A DNA stretch of 42,077 nt, taken from Pararcticibacter amylolyticus. Lineage in GTDB: Bacteria; Bacteroidota; Bacteroidia; Sphingobacteriales; Sphingobacteriaceae. The position numbers and the translations under genes were made by a program. Positions 25,745 through 33,713 of this stretch are shown in pieces. The notes beneath the pieces are model-generated. The model worked only from the letters and a program-made list of their open reading frames with translations, searched no databases and was not told the origin of the DNA. The DNA is taken from positions 25,290-67,366 of the forward strand of contig NZ_QEAS01000015.1 in NCBI RefSeq assembly GCF_003130405.1, given 5' to 3'. The number at the start of each line of letters is the position of its first letter. The stretch's first letter is position 1.

Positions 25745-28693
25745 CTAATCCATCACGGGATTGCTTTTGATCTCCAGCTTGGCAAACCGCCTTACTTCGA
25801 GACCCGGATAACCAAAGTCTTCTACTATTTTTCCTTCTACCAGGTAGCAGCCCGCCCCACGGAAAGGATAGGAGGGTGTGGAATCGGGGAAGTGTACGGT
25901 GTCGAAGAAATCGCCCCGGGCATCCAGAAAGGTGCCGAACCACATTTTTTTATTGTTCTTCGTGTATACGGTTTTTTCGCAAACGTAAAGTCCTACCATT
26001 CGTACTATTGCGCCCACATGTTTGTTCATTTGCCGGGCCATCACGTTTCCCCTGAAGCTGGTTTTCAGCATACCGAACATGGATAGAGAAAGCGGATATC
26101 CGAGAAGTTCGAGTTCGTGATAGGCATCTTCCAGGGGGCTGACGGTGAGTTCGGGCAGCTGGTACTGTTTCTTATCTATTTGGAACAGTTCCGCTGCGTT
26201 CACCGGCTTTACTTTGTTGCCCAGCAGCGTGTGGACCTCCCAAAGCAGCTGTTTTTTGTTTTTTCCCGTGAAACGGAGAGCTCCCAGGCGTATCAGGATG
26301 ATGGCCTGTTCCAGGCTGATGGCGGTGCGTTTTACAAAGTTTTCGAGGCTGAGATAGGTGCCGTGCTGATCCCGTTCTTTTGGAATAAGCTGGATAAGTT
26401 TGTTTTCCAGTCCCTGGATCCCGATAAACCCGAGCCAGCAATCTGTTCCTTTCACGTTGACGGCGCTGTCACTATGGTTCACACAGGGAAGATGAACCTT
26501 TGCCCCGGCATTGTGGAGTTCGTGGACATATAGCCAGCGGGTGTAGAAGCCTCCGTAGTTGTTGAGCACAGCCACCATGAATTCGATGGGATAGTACGTT
26601 TTTAAATACAGGCTCTGGTAGCTTTCGACGGCGAAACTCGCTGAATGAGCTTTGTTGAAGCTGTATCCTGCGAAGCTGCTTACCTGGCGCCATACTTCCC
26701 TGATGGTTTCTTCGGGCCTGCCGAGGCGGCGGGCGCCTTCGAAAAAGCGGTCTGTCAGCCGGTCGAATTCCAGCCGGGAGCGGTATTTGCCGCTCATGCC
26801 GCGGCGGAGGGTATCGGCGTCTGATCCGTCCATGCCAGCAAAATGGATGCATACTTTCATCACATCTTCCTGGTATACCATCACTCCATAGGTTTCTTTC
26901 AGCTGTTCTTCCATTACGGGGTGAAGATATCTGACTTCTTCGGGGTGATGATGGAAGCGAATATAGGTGGTCATCATACCGGAAGAGGCTACCCCGGGTC
27001 TGACGATGGAGCTGGCGGCCACCAGCACAGGGTAATTGTCGCATCGGAGTTTGCTGAGAAGCTGGCGCATGGCGGGCGATTCGATATAGAAGCAGCCCGT
27101 GGTATCACCCGTTTTCAGCCGTTCGTTAAGGCGCCGGTCATTCATAAACCCGCGTACCTGGTGAATGTCGATCTTTTGCTGCTGGTTTTCTTCTATGAGA
27201 CGGACGGCCTGTTTTATATGACCGATTCCGCGCTGGCTGAGGATGTCGTACTTATCGTAGCCCACCTCTTCGGCTTCGTACATGTCCCATTGAACCACAG
27301 GCAATCCTTTTGGAGGAAGGTCAAGGGCGGTATAATAGGTGATAGGTTCTTCGGATATCAGGATGCCTCCGGCATGGATGCTTCGCTGGTTGGGCATATC
27401 GCTCATAATCCCATGGATGGTCATGATCTTTTTATAGGTCGCGTTATCGCGGTTTTCCAGTTCTTTGGTACGGTCAGTGAAGCTGTCGATCTCTGCTTTG
27501 GGCAGGCCCATTACTTTGCCGATCTCCCGGATGACCGACCGGTCGCGGAACGTGGTGATGGTTCCGAGCAATGCCGTATGGGTGCTGCCATACTTTTTAA
27601 AGATATATTCCTGGATGTCATCGCGTTCGTCCCAGGAGAAATCAAGATCAAAGTCGGGCGCGGATGTGCGCTGCTCGTTTAGAAACCGCTCAAAATACAG
27701 GTCGAGGCTAATCGGGTCGACATCCGTGATGCGCAGGCAATAAGCGACGAGGCTGTTGGCGCCCGAACCCCGGCCTACATGATAATAGCCTTTTGACATA
27801 GAATAACGGATGATATCATGCGTGATGAGAAAATAAGAGCAGAAACTGAGATCGTTAATGACCTGCAGTTCATGTTCCAGTCTTTTCTGCGCTTCTTTGT
27901 TATCTGGTCCATAGCGGTAAAGCAAGCCCTCCTGCGCGAGTTTTTCAAGCTGTATTCTGTCTGTCTCACGGTTGCCGGTGAAGGTTTTCCTGTTCAGCCT
28001 TACACGTCCTTCAGGGTAGTCCATGTGGCACTGATCCAATAATTTGTGTGTGTTTCCGATAATGAAGGGGTACTCAGAAAACTTCGCTTCCAGTTCCCCT
28101 GGCGCCAGGAACTGGTCTGTCTCAAGGCATTTATCGTCATCGTCCACTTTAGTCAGTACCGTGTTCAGGTCAATTCCCCTTAAGTATTCATGGAGGCGGT
28201 ATTCTATGCGGCCGGAAATGAAGACGGGTTGAAGGACAACTAATTTGTCTTTAATGAGAGAAATGTCTTTCTTATAAAGGTGATGCAGTTGGGTACTCCG
28301 GATGCCCAGGAATTCATTCTGCCTTAGCTCTGTGTTAACCTGGCTGAAGGGGTAGACGACAAAGGCATGATTAAATTGAGGGGGACGGGCAGGTAAATCT
28401 TTTTTCTGAAGGTTGTGCTCTGTCAGGAACTCATTGAGCTCTTTCATTCCTTCTTTATTTTGTGCGATGCCGATATAGAGCAGTTTCTTGTCGTGCCGAA
28501 ACTCCATGCCGCCGATGGGGGATAAAGCGCCTGTTTTCCGGCATTTCCGGATAAATTCCATGACACCTGTGGAGTTGTTGATGTCGGTGAGTACCATGCG
28601 GGTAATGCCCCTGGCACAGGCTTCTTCAATGAGTTTGTCTACCGGCATGGTTCCGTAGCGCAGGCTATACCAGGAATGAACGTTGAGATACAT
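25745..28693 (-). CDS. dnaE2: Error-prone DNA polymerase III alpha-like subunit (DnaE2/ImuC type)
   Basis: A 982-residue C-family polymerase, short relative to replicative DnaE (~1160-1500). The N-terminal PHP domain lacks metal ligands: the usual H-x-H-S is N-x-H-S (N4, H6), and the TDH motif is TDI, so no proofreading is expected. The polymerase active site is intact (SAPDFDLDFSW with the DxD pair, and the later KYDILSQRG). Fingers and tandem helix-hairpin-helix segments follow, and a C-terminal OB domain is present (VRMVGLYVCEK...GTFLDARGDFFDTVHFP). It starts 5 bp after dinB, forming a translesion-synthesis operon. The companion imuA (RecA-like) is absent here. Its likely role is damage-induced mutagenic bypass synthesis. 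Confidence 0.93.
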   Translation of the reverse strand: MYLNVHSWYSLRYGTMPVDKLIEEACARGITRMVLTDINNSTGVMEFIRKCRKTGALSPIGGMEFRHDKKLLYIGIAQNKEGMKELNEFLTEHNLQKKDLPARPPQFNHAFVVYPFSQVNTELRQNEFLGIRSTQLHHLYKKDISLIKDKLVVLQPVFISGRIEYRLHEYLRGIDLNTVLTKVDDDDKCLETDQFLAPGELEAKFSEYPFIIGNTHKLLDQCHMDYPEGRVRLNRKTFTGNRETDRIQLEKLAQEGLLYRYGPDNKEAQKRLEHELQVINDLSFCSYFLITHDIIRYSMSKGYYHVGRGSGANSLVAYCLRITDVDPISLDLYFERFLNEQRTSAPDFDLDFSWDERDDIQEYIFKKYGSTHTALLGTITTFRDRSVIREIGKVMGLPKAEIDSFTDRTKELENRDNATYKKIMTIHGIMSDMPNQRSIHAGGILISEEPITYYTALDLPPKGLPVVQWDMYEAEEVGYDKYDILSQRGIGHIKQAVRLIEENQQQKIDIHQVRGFMNDRRLNERLKTGDTTGCFYIESPAMRQLLSKLRCDNYPVLVAASSIVRPGVASSGMMTTYIRFHHHPEEVRYLHPVMEEQLKETYGVMVYQEDVMKVCIHFAGMDGSDADTLRRGMSGKYRSRLEFDRLTDRFFEGARRLGRPEETIREVWRQVSSFAGYSFNKAHSASFAVESYQSLYLKTYYPIEFMVAVLNNYGGFYTRWLYVHELHNAGAKVHLPCVNHSDSAVNVKGTDCWLGFIGIQGLENKLIQLIPKERDQHGTYLSLENFVKRTAISLEQAIILIRLGALRFTGKNKKQLLWEVHTLLGNKVKPVNAAELFQIDKKQYQLPELTVSPLEDAYHELELLGYPLSLSMFGMLKTSFRGNVMARQMNKHVGAIVRMVGLYVCEKTVYTKNNKKMWFGTFLDARGDFFDTVHFPDSTPSYPFRGAGCYLVEGKIVEDFGYPGLEVRRFAKLEIKSNPVMD

Positions 28694-28698
28694 GGTGT

Positions 28699-29856
28699 TT
28701 ACAGGTTGATATTCATTGTTGACGCCAGAGAAATGGCCTGTTCGCCAAACCGGGACCGGATCTTGTCCATCGCCTGGTACAGGCTGTATTGTTCACGCGA
28801 GTCGCTGTAAAGGTCGATCTGCTCGAAGCCGCTGACGAGGTTGGACAGCCGTACGCCGACAAGGCGGATGAGCATACGCTTTTGGTATACCTGGTTGAAC
28901 AGCTCTTTTGCTTTATGAATGAGGACGCTGTCGAGGGATGTATAGGGAATGACGGCCTGTTTGGTGACGTCTTCAAAATTGGAATACCTGACGGTGACGG
29001 TTATGCAGGCGGCGAGCTTCCGTTTTTGCCTTAGCTCGTAGGCAATCCCGGTGACCATAGCCGTCAGCAGGGTATGGATAGAGGCTACATCAATGGTGTC
29101 GGTCTTGAACGTACTTTGGGTCCCGATGCTTTTTTGTTCATGATAGGGGATAACGGGTGATATATCTATTCCTTTTGCTTTCTGAAGGAGGACGAGTCCG
29201 TTTTTACCTAATACGGTATTCATCTGATCCGGGTGCATTTGGGAGAGGGTGCGAATCTTCCGCACCCCCATGTCACTGAGCTTCATAAAGGTTTTTTCTC
29301 CGAGGCCGGGAATCTTTTTTATGGAAAGCGGATCCAGGAAGTTGCGGACTTCCGGCTGCCGCACGTTGAGCTCGCCATTGGGCTTGCACTCATTGGTGCA
29401 CATTTTGGATACGGTCTTGTTGACCGACAGCCCGAAGGAGATGGGAAGGCCGGTTTCTTTTATGACCTTTTTACGTAATTCGTGTGCGTAGAGCTGTGTG
29501 TGATGGAACCGGTCCATGCCGGTCATGTCAATATAGTGTTCGTCGATAGAGGCCTTTTCAATGAGCGGGACATGCTGACGGAGAATGTCGGTAATTTCGT
29601 GCGATGCTTTGGAATACTCGTCCATATTTCCGCGGATAAACATGGCGTGAGGGCACAGCATCCTGGCCATCCGGGATGACATGGCTGAATGGATCCCATA
29701 TTTCCGGGCTTCGTAACTACAGGAGGCTACCACTCCGCGGTCTGAGGTGCCGCCAATGATAACCGGCTTTCCAGCCAGTGAGGGATCTTTCCGTGTTTCT
29801 ACCGATACGAAAAAAGCATCCTGGTCCATGTGAATGATCTGCCGCTCTGTCTGCAT
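28699..29856 (-). CDS. dinB: Y-family DNA polymerase (DinB/ImuB-like)
   Basis: A 385-residue translesion polymerase. The catalytic carboxylates are present in HMDQDAFF (N-terminal Asp) and KASIDEHYID (Asp-Glu pair), so it should be an active polymerase, unlike many ImuB proteins that have lost these residues. FF after the first motif includes the steric gate. The thumb helix-hairpin-helix (KIPGLGEKTFMKL) and the little finger (STFKTDTID...ITVTVRYSNFEDV) follow. It is the first gene of a two-gene operon with dnaE2, 5 bp apart. Its start codon is 10 bp from a 45-bp palindrome that contains the promoter, implying tight repression. DinB and ImuB cannot be separated with certainty. Confidence 0.93.
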   Translation of the reverse strand: MQTERQIIHMDQDAFFVSVETRKDPSLAGKPVIIGGTSDRGVVASCSYEARKYGIHSAMSSRMARMLCPHAMFIRGNMDEYSKASHEITDILRQHVPLIEKASIDEHYIDMTGMDRFHHTQLYAHELRKKVIKETGLPISFGLSVNKTVSKMCTNECKPNGELNVRQPEVRNFLDPLSIKKIPGLGEKTFMKLSDMGVRKIRTLSQMHPDQMNTVLGKNGLVLLQKAKGIDISPVIPYHEQKSIGTQSTFKTDTIDVASIHTLLTAMVTGIAYELRQKRKLAACITVTVRYSNFEDVTKQAVIPYTSLDSVLIHKAKELFNQVYQKRMLIRLVGVRLSNLVSGFEQIDLYSDSREQYSLYQAMDKIRSRFGEQAISLASTMNINL

Positions 29857-29865
29857 GATACTATC

Positions 29866-29910
29866 GATTGTGAATACAAAAATATGCTAATATTTTTAGT
29901 ATTTACAATC
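29866..29910 (-). promoter_or_regulatory. Operator-like 45-bp palindrome containing the dinB-dnaE2 promoter
   Basis: The outer arms GATTGTGAATAC (29866-29877) and GTATTTACAATC (29899-29910) pair with one mismatch. The inner arms AAAAATAT (29878-29885) and ATATTTTT (29890-29897) pair perfectly. On the minus strand a TTG -33 element (29906-29908) and the -7 element TATTTTTG (29877-29884) lie inside it, 21 nt apart, giving a start near 29870. A repressor bound here would block the polymerase. LexA or an S24-type repressor is the natural candidate, but is not identified. Confidence 0.7.
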
Positions 29911-29942
29911 CGGTTTAAAATTATGCGATAGATATCTGAGAG

Positions 29943-29958
29943 CAGGTATTAATACCTG
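29943..29958. promoter_or_regulatory. Perfect 16-bp palindrome upstream of the dinB promoter
   Basis: CAGGTATTAATACCTG is an exact palindrome, located 32 bp beyond the 45-bp dyad and just after the collagen-like operon's terminator. It is a plausible second protein-binding site. It shares GTATT with the larger dyad. Confidence 0.45.
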
Positions 29959-29971
29959 TCAGGATTGGGGC

Positions 29972-30003
29972 AAAAAAAAAAACTGCGCCGATGGGCGACG
30001 CAG
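29972..30003 (-). terminator. Intrinsic terminator of the collagen-like operon
   Basis: On the minus strand a GC-rich stem (CTGCGTCGCC / GGCGCAG around CAT, with a small bulge) is followed by a run of about eleven T. It lies some 130 bp after the last collagen-like gene and separates that operon from dinB. Confidence 0.75.
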
Positions 30004-30132
30004 CTAGAATCTTTGATTGTGGATCGTTTCGGTATGATCCAACTTATACGACCTTTATAACAGATACGTATTTATACTTGTTTTAATTTTTTGTTAAACA
30101 ATTTTAAAATAGCCGCGAATTGTTTTGATGAT

Positions 30133-31107
30133 CTACTTTAGGGAAGTTCTTTTCAGAAATTTCTCAACTTCGGCCATATTATTACTATTGACATTGGCTG
30201 CTTTCATCATAGAGAGGGTATTAGGAAGCAGCAGTATGATTTTTTGGTCAAACCTGCATTCGGTAACTGCTTGTGTCTGTCCGCTTTGTGTCCATGCGAC
30301 AAAAGTCAAACCTAATTTGCCGCTGTTTGCCGCATCTCCGTATATTTTAACAGATCCGAAAGGATTTGTGATCAGAAGATCATTAGACTTATCGAAAGCA
30401 TTATACCATTTTCCGGATGGATCATTTGTTTCCCGGATATAGACCAAAATTCCTCCCTGATCATAGGCTTGCGTGTAATAGCCATTGAAGTAGTAAGTAC
30501 TGATTCCCCGTGTGCTGTTTGCTGGAACTGAAAAACGGCAGTTTGTCATAAAGATCACCTTGTTTGCAAAGGAGGATTTAGTGAGGTTGATACCTGGTCC
30601 CCATCCAAAAGAGCTTTTAGGCCCGTAAAATTGAGCACTTACTATATCGATAAAGAAGTCGCCTTCTTTTCCCTGACTGGTTGCGGGCGCAGCGCTCCCA
30701 CTCAGAATGATGGCGCCGTCCTTACCATTTACGCCGTCGCGGCCATCTGTCCCATTGCTACCATCTGTTCCATCAGCTCCGTCTACGCCATCTGTTCCAT
30801 CCTGGCCTCTATCCCCTGTAACACCGCGCAGCGTAAGGGGCTGTCCCCATCCTGAAGAGGATTTAGGACCGTAGAATTCGGTTGTACTAAGATTCAGGTA
30901 GAAGTCGCCTTCTATTCCGGTACTTGCCTGCGGAACTGTTATACCGCTCAGGATTGAATTGCCATCCAGCCCGGCGATACCCTGTATTCCCGGCATTCCT
31001 TTGTCGCCTGGTTCGCCGTTCTCAGCTTCTTTGCAGGATATAAAGACCAAACACATCACGAGCAGTGACAGGCTGTACGTTTTAAATGGGAAGTAAAATG
31101 TTTTCAT
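30133..31107 (-). CDS. Collagen-like lipoprotein, third of three paralogs
   Basis: A 324-residue lipoprotein (FISC, C25) predicted at the outer membrane. After the acylated Cys comes a short Gly-X-Y stretch (~32-50), then a module ending FYLNLSTTEFYGPKSSSGWG. A longer Gly-X-Y run of about 12 triplets rich in Asp, Asn and Thr follows (GDRGQDGTDGVDG...), then a second copy of the module (FFIDIVSAQFYGPKSSFGWG) and a unique C-terminal beta-rich domain (~180-324). Gly-X-Y runs form triple helices in bacterial collagens, so a trimeric stalk presenting the C-terminal domain is likely. The C-terminal domains of the three paralogs diverge. It is the last gene before a strong terminator. Confidence 0.85.
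   Translation of the reverse strand: MKTFYFPFKTYSLSLLVMCLVFISCKEAENGEPGDKGMPGIQGIAGLDGNSILSGITVPQASTGIEGDFYLNLSTTEFYGPKSSSGWGQPLTLRGVTGDRGQDGTDGVDGADGTDGSNGTDGRDGVNGKDGAIILSGSAAPATSQGKEGDFFIDIVSAQFYGPKSSFGWGPGINLTKSSFANKVIFMTNCRFSVPANSTRGISTYYFNGYYTQAYDQGGILVYIRETNDPSGKWYNAFDKSNDLLITNPFGSVKIYGDAANSGKLGLTFVAWTQSGQTQAVTECRFDQKIILLLPNTLSMMKAANVNSNNMAEVEKFLKRTSLK
30717..30833 (-). repeat. Nine-base-periodic repeat encoding Gly-X-Y triplets
   Basis: Direct repeats with 3- and 9-base periodicity (on this strand, variants of ccatctgttccat) encode the collagen-like run. Similar tracts occur at about 31650-31790 and 32640-32750 in the two paralogs. They are coding repeats and probable slippage or recombination sites. 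Confidence 0.7.
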
Positions 31108-31145
31108 AATTATATAGCAACGTTTCAGGGTAATTGAGATGTTCT

Positions 31146-32081
31146 TTAATTGAGTTTTGCTGCCGGAATTAATACAACTTTAATGTCTATCGTACTTCTG
31201 GCGAGATCATCAGCTACCCTCGCTTCTCCTACCATTTTAAATGAGGTGCGGGTAGAGGACTTAAGATCACGATATATAAATATTTCCGAGGTGGGAGTGT
31301 AATAATATGTCTGGCCCGAAAAATCGGCATCGTGCCATCCGGAATCTTCCTGCTGTCCTAGTTTAAAGTATATTTTCACACTTCCTGCTTCGAACACCGA
31401 TGCATAATCACCTCCGGGAACCACAACAATTTCGCCTGTGCTAAGCAGCGGAGGTGCTGAGGGGGCGACTGAGAAAGTTAAACCTGTGATGAAAATGGTT
31501 TTAATGCCAGATTCTGAACCCGACGAGCTGATGCTGAGCCCTGCTCCCCAACCGCTTTCGGTCCTGGGACCGTAAATGGCTGACCGCGATTTGTCAATAT
31601 AAAAATCCCCTGGTTTCCCTATAAATGCTTGCGGAGCATCCATCCCACTTAGCAATGCAGAACCGTCTTTCCCGTTTGTACCATCTTTTCCGTCTTTCCC
31701 GTTGGAACCGTTGATGCCGTCGCGGCCATTTGTTCCGTTTTGTCCATTGATGCCGTTTGGCCCTTTTTCGCCTTTCAGGCCTTTCAGGCTGAAAGGTGTT
31801 CCCCAGCCTTCGGCTGTTTTAGGACCGTATATTTCTGAGCTGGATGTATTGATGTACAAGTCTCCGTTTGCACCGGTTTCCGCAGATGGTGCAACAGGGC
31901 CCGAGTAGACTACTTTGCCGTCCAGCCCGTTTACTCCCTGAATCCCCTGGTCTCCTGTGGTGCCTAATTCTCCCTGTGCCCCCTTTTGACAGGATACTGC
32001 GACGAGAGATATCAGGACGAAACACAGAAGATATGTCTTTTTTATAGACGATGAAAAAATGTTCATATCATTATATTTCAT
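31146..32081 (-). CDS. Collagen-like lipoprotein, second of three paralogs
   Basis: A 311-residue lipoprotein (AVSC lipobox). An ATG at 32066, five codons in, is an equally good start. It has the same plan as its neighbours: a short Gly-X-Y run (GAQGELGTTGDQG), a module with LYINTSSSEIYGPKTAEGWG, a longer run (GEKGPNGINGQNG, rich in Asn and Lys), a second module with FYIDKSRSAIYGPRTESGWG, and a distinct C-terminal domain with KTIFITGLTFSV and IDIKVVLIPA. The spacing is 27 bp to the first and 38 bp to the third gene, so the three are probably one transcript. No function is known; surface adhesion or a stalk is inferred. Confidence 0.85.
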   Translation of the reverse strand: MKYNDMNIFSSSIKKTYLLCFVLISLVAVSCQKGAQGELGTTGDQGIQGVNGLDGKVVYSGPVAPSAETGANGDLYINTSSSEIYGPKTAEGWGTPFSLKGLKGEKGPNGINGQNGTNGRDGINGSNGKDGKDGTNGKDGSALLSGMDAPQAFIGKPGDFYIDKSRSAIYGPRTESGWGAGLSISSSGSESGIKTIFITGLTFSVAPSAPPLLSTGEIVVVPGGDYASVFEAGSVKIYFKLGQQEDSGWHDADFSGQTYYYTPTSEIFIYRDLKSSTRTSFKMVGEARVADDLARSTIDIKVVLIPAAKLN

Positions 32082-32108
32082 TGGTTACTTATTCATTTCT
32101 CTTTATTC

Positions 32109-33029
32109 TTACATCGATGGAGGAACGCCGGATGCCGGAATCATCACTATTTTAACATCTACAGCGATGGCCGTAAGGTCAGATTCTGCAGTGCTTTCTG
32201 AAGAAGTTCCTTGTATTACCAGGTTAGAGTTGGTTGACTTTGCCTGATTGGCATAGACCCGGGTTGTTCCCTGCCAAAGATCCTGTGCCTGTACAAATGC
32301 CAATCTCCACACGCTTTCGGGATCATAGCTGTCCCGGAAATAGATCAGGACTGTTCCGTCTTCATATGGAGTTCCTGTAAGGCCTGGCAGACCAATGTTG
32401 ATGGTGCCGGTTGTGATACCGGTTTCTGCAGACGTTACTATATTCTGCAGCCGAAGGGTAATATAATGTAATGTTTTGACTCCGTATTCAGTGTTCGTAA
32501 TGAATAAACTTACTCCGTTGCCCCATCCGTTAGCGGTCTTTGGCCCGAACACAAGAGCAGAAGTGAGATTGATAAAATAATCGCCGGTATTGCCTGTCGT
32601 CACTGATGGGGTTCCTGTGCCACTAAGAATCGTTGTCCCATTCTTTCCGTCGAGGCCATTGGTACCGTTCTGTCCATTTTGCCCGTTGGTACCGTTCTGA
32701 CCATTTGTTCCATCCGTTCCAGGAGTTCCGGGTTCTCCTTTGGCGCCGATCAGAATAACCGGAGCACCCCAGCCCCGTGCCGTTTTAGGGCCGTATAATT
32801 CAGAGGTGTTTGTATTCAGATAGAAATCACCCGTTGCTCCGGCGCTCGCTAAGGGGGCTGTGAGGCCAGATAGAACGGTTTTCCCGTTGAGCCCTGCGAT
32901 TCCGCTGATGCCTTGCTGTCCTCGTTGTCCCGGTTCGCCAGAATCTTCTTTCTTACATGAAGTAAATCCTATACTTATAATGATCGACATTACAAGCCAG
33001 TTTTTAAGTGAGAAATAAACATTAGTCAT
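32109..33029 (-). CDS. Collagen-like lipoprotein, first of three paralogs
   Basis: A 306-residue lipoprotein (FTSC lipobox). Order: Gly-X-Y run (GEPGQRGQQGISG), module with FYLNTNTSELYGPKTARGWG, Gly-X-Y run dominated by NGT/NGQ triplets (GTNGQNGTNGQNG), second module (YFINLTSALVFGPKTANGWG), and a C-terminal domain ending IAVDVKIVMIPASG. The end is similar to that of the second paralog (IDIKVVLIPA), which supports recent duplication. The Asn-Gly-rich triplets differ between the three proteins, as expected of repeat slippage. It is the first gene of the operon; no TAnnTTTG promoter was found in the 193 bp upstream. Confidence 0.85.
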   Translation of the reverse strand: MTNVYFSLKNWLVMSIIISIGFTSCKKEDSGEPGQRGQQGISGIAGLNGKTVLSGLTAPLASAGATGDFYLNTNTSELYGPKTARGWGAPVILIGAKGEPGTPGTDGTNGQNGTNGQNGQNGTNGLDGKNGTTILSGTGTPSVTTGNTGDYFINLTSALVFGPKTANGWGNGVSLFITNTEYGVKTLHYITLRLQNIVTSAETGITTGTINIGLPGLTGTPYEDGTVLIYFRDSYDPESVWRLAFVQAQDLWQGTTRVYANQAKSTNSNLVIQGTSSESTAESDLTAIAVDVKIVMIPASGVPPSM

Positions 33030-33139
33030 ATGAGAATTAATTTATTGCCGGTGGGGTATTGTGAAGAAGCGCCAGTTGGGGGCTATCGGATACTTATGGT
33101 GAAGAGTAGTTTCGTTGTTTCATGTTATAAGATGTTTTA

Positions 33140-33162
33140 AGAGAACAACTTAGTTGCTCTCT
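33140..33162. other. Stem-loop between the VOC gene and the collagen-like operon
   Basis: AGAGAACAAC (33140-33149) and GTTGCTCTCT (33153-33162) form 10-bp arms with one mismatch and a TTA loop. On the minus strand it is followed by CTTAAAACATC, so there is no proper T run; it may still end or stabilise the VOC-gene transcript. Confidence 0.45.
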
Positions 33163-33222
33163 ATGCGATCTTATACGCCGAAAAATTGATAAGGGTTACG
33201 GGAAATATTTTCGCTGAAAAGT

Positions 33223-33615
33223 TTATTCGCTGCAGATCTCAATATAGTTTCCTTCAGGATCCAGAATGGCACTTTCGTAATATCCATCTCCTGTAAGCCG
33301 GGGTTCGCTTACCACCTGGTATCCTTCTGCGCGCAACCGTTCGGTTTGTTGCCTGACCTCTTCTTTGCTGCTAACTAAAAAAGCCATGTGAGCGATGCCC
33401 TGACTGAACCCGCGCGCTGTTCCTGAATTGTCGATGCCGGGCTTTTGCATCAGCTCAATCCGGGTGCTTCCGCCCGGAAATGCGAGGAAGTAGGACTTAA
33501 ATTGTTTGACTGGATTATGATACTGTTCTCCTGCTTTCGCCTGAAAGTACTTTTCGTAAAAATTCCTCATCTTTTCAAGGTCTCCGACCCAGATGGCTAA
33601 ATGCTCTATTTTCAT
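33223..33615 (-). CDS. VOC-superfamily (glyoxalase-like) protein
   Basis: A 130-residue cytoplasmic protein with the two beta-alpha-beta-beta-beta repeats of the vicinal oxygen chelate fold. Probable metal ligands are H5 (IEHLAIWV), the Glu in TRIELMQ, the His in IAHMAFLV and the Glu in NYIEICSE. That is the four-ligand pattern of lactoylglutathione lyase and its relatives. Substrate unknown: it may detoxify methylglyoxal or act on another small molecule. It diverges from a methyltransferase gene, with well-matched promoter elements for both in the 98-bp gap. Confidence 0.88.
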   Translation of the reverse strand: MKIEHLAIWVGDLEKMRNFYEKYFQAKAGEQYHNPVKQFKSYFLAFPGGSTRIELMQKPGIDNSGTARGFSQGIAHMAFLVSSKEEVRQQTERLRAEGYQVVSEPRLTGDGYYESAILDPEGNYIEICSE

Positions 33616-33636
33616 GTGTATTATATGTATGGGCTC

Positions 33637-33668
33637 CGAAGGTAAATGATCGGTACAAAAGTCGCAAA
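33637..33668 (-). promoter_or_regulatory. Candidate promoter for the VOC gene
   Basis: On the minus strand a TTTG element (33665-33668) and TACCTTCG (33637-33644, one mismatch to TAnnTTTG) are 20 nt apart. The start codon is about 20 nt downstream. Confidence 0.4.
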
Positions 33669-33674
33669 TATCAT

Positions 33675-33706
33675 TTTGAACAGGGCCGTTTGTTTCCTTA
33701 TCTTCG
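33675..33706 (+). promoter_or_regulatory. Candidate promoter for the methyltransferase gene
   Basis: TTTG (33675-33678) and TATCTTCG (33699-33706) are 20 nt apart. It has the same TTCG-type -7 as the divergent promoter next to it. Transcription would start one to three bases before the ATG at 33714, so the mRNA would be nearly leaderless. Confidence 0.4.
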
Positions 33707-33713
33707 GGGCTTT

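Noticed and set aside
26843-27682. Long plus-strand open frame (279 codons) antisense to dnaE2
   Set aside because: It lies entirely within a well-conserved polymerase gene, has no domain I can recognise, and such antisense frames are expected in long genes of this base composition.
29972-29982. A run as a plus-strand terminator tail
   Set aside because: The A run precedes the stem on the plus strand; only the minus-strand reading gives stem followed by T's, which fits the collagen-like operon.
30680-32750. Possible CRISPR or satellite array suggested by regular short repeats
   Set aside because: The repeats have 3- and 9-base periodicity, stay in frame and encode Gly-X-Y triplets; there are no unique spacers.
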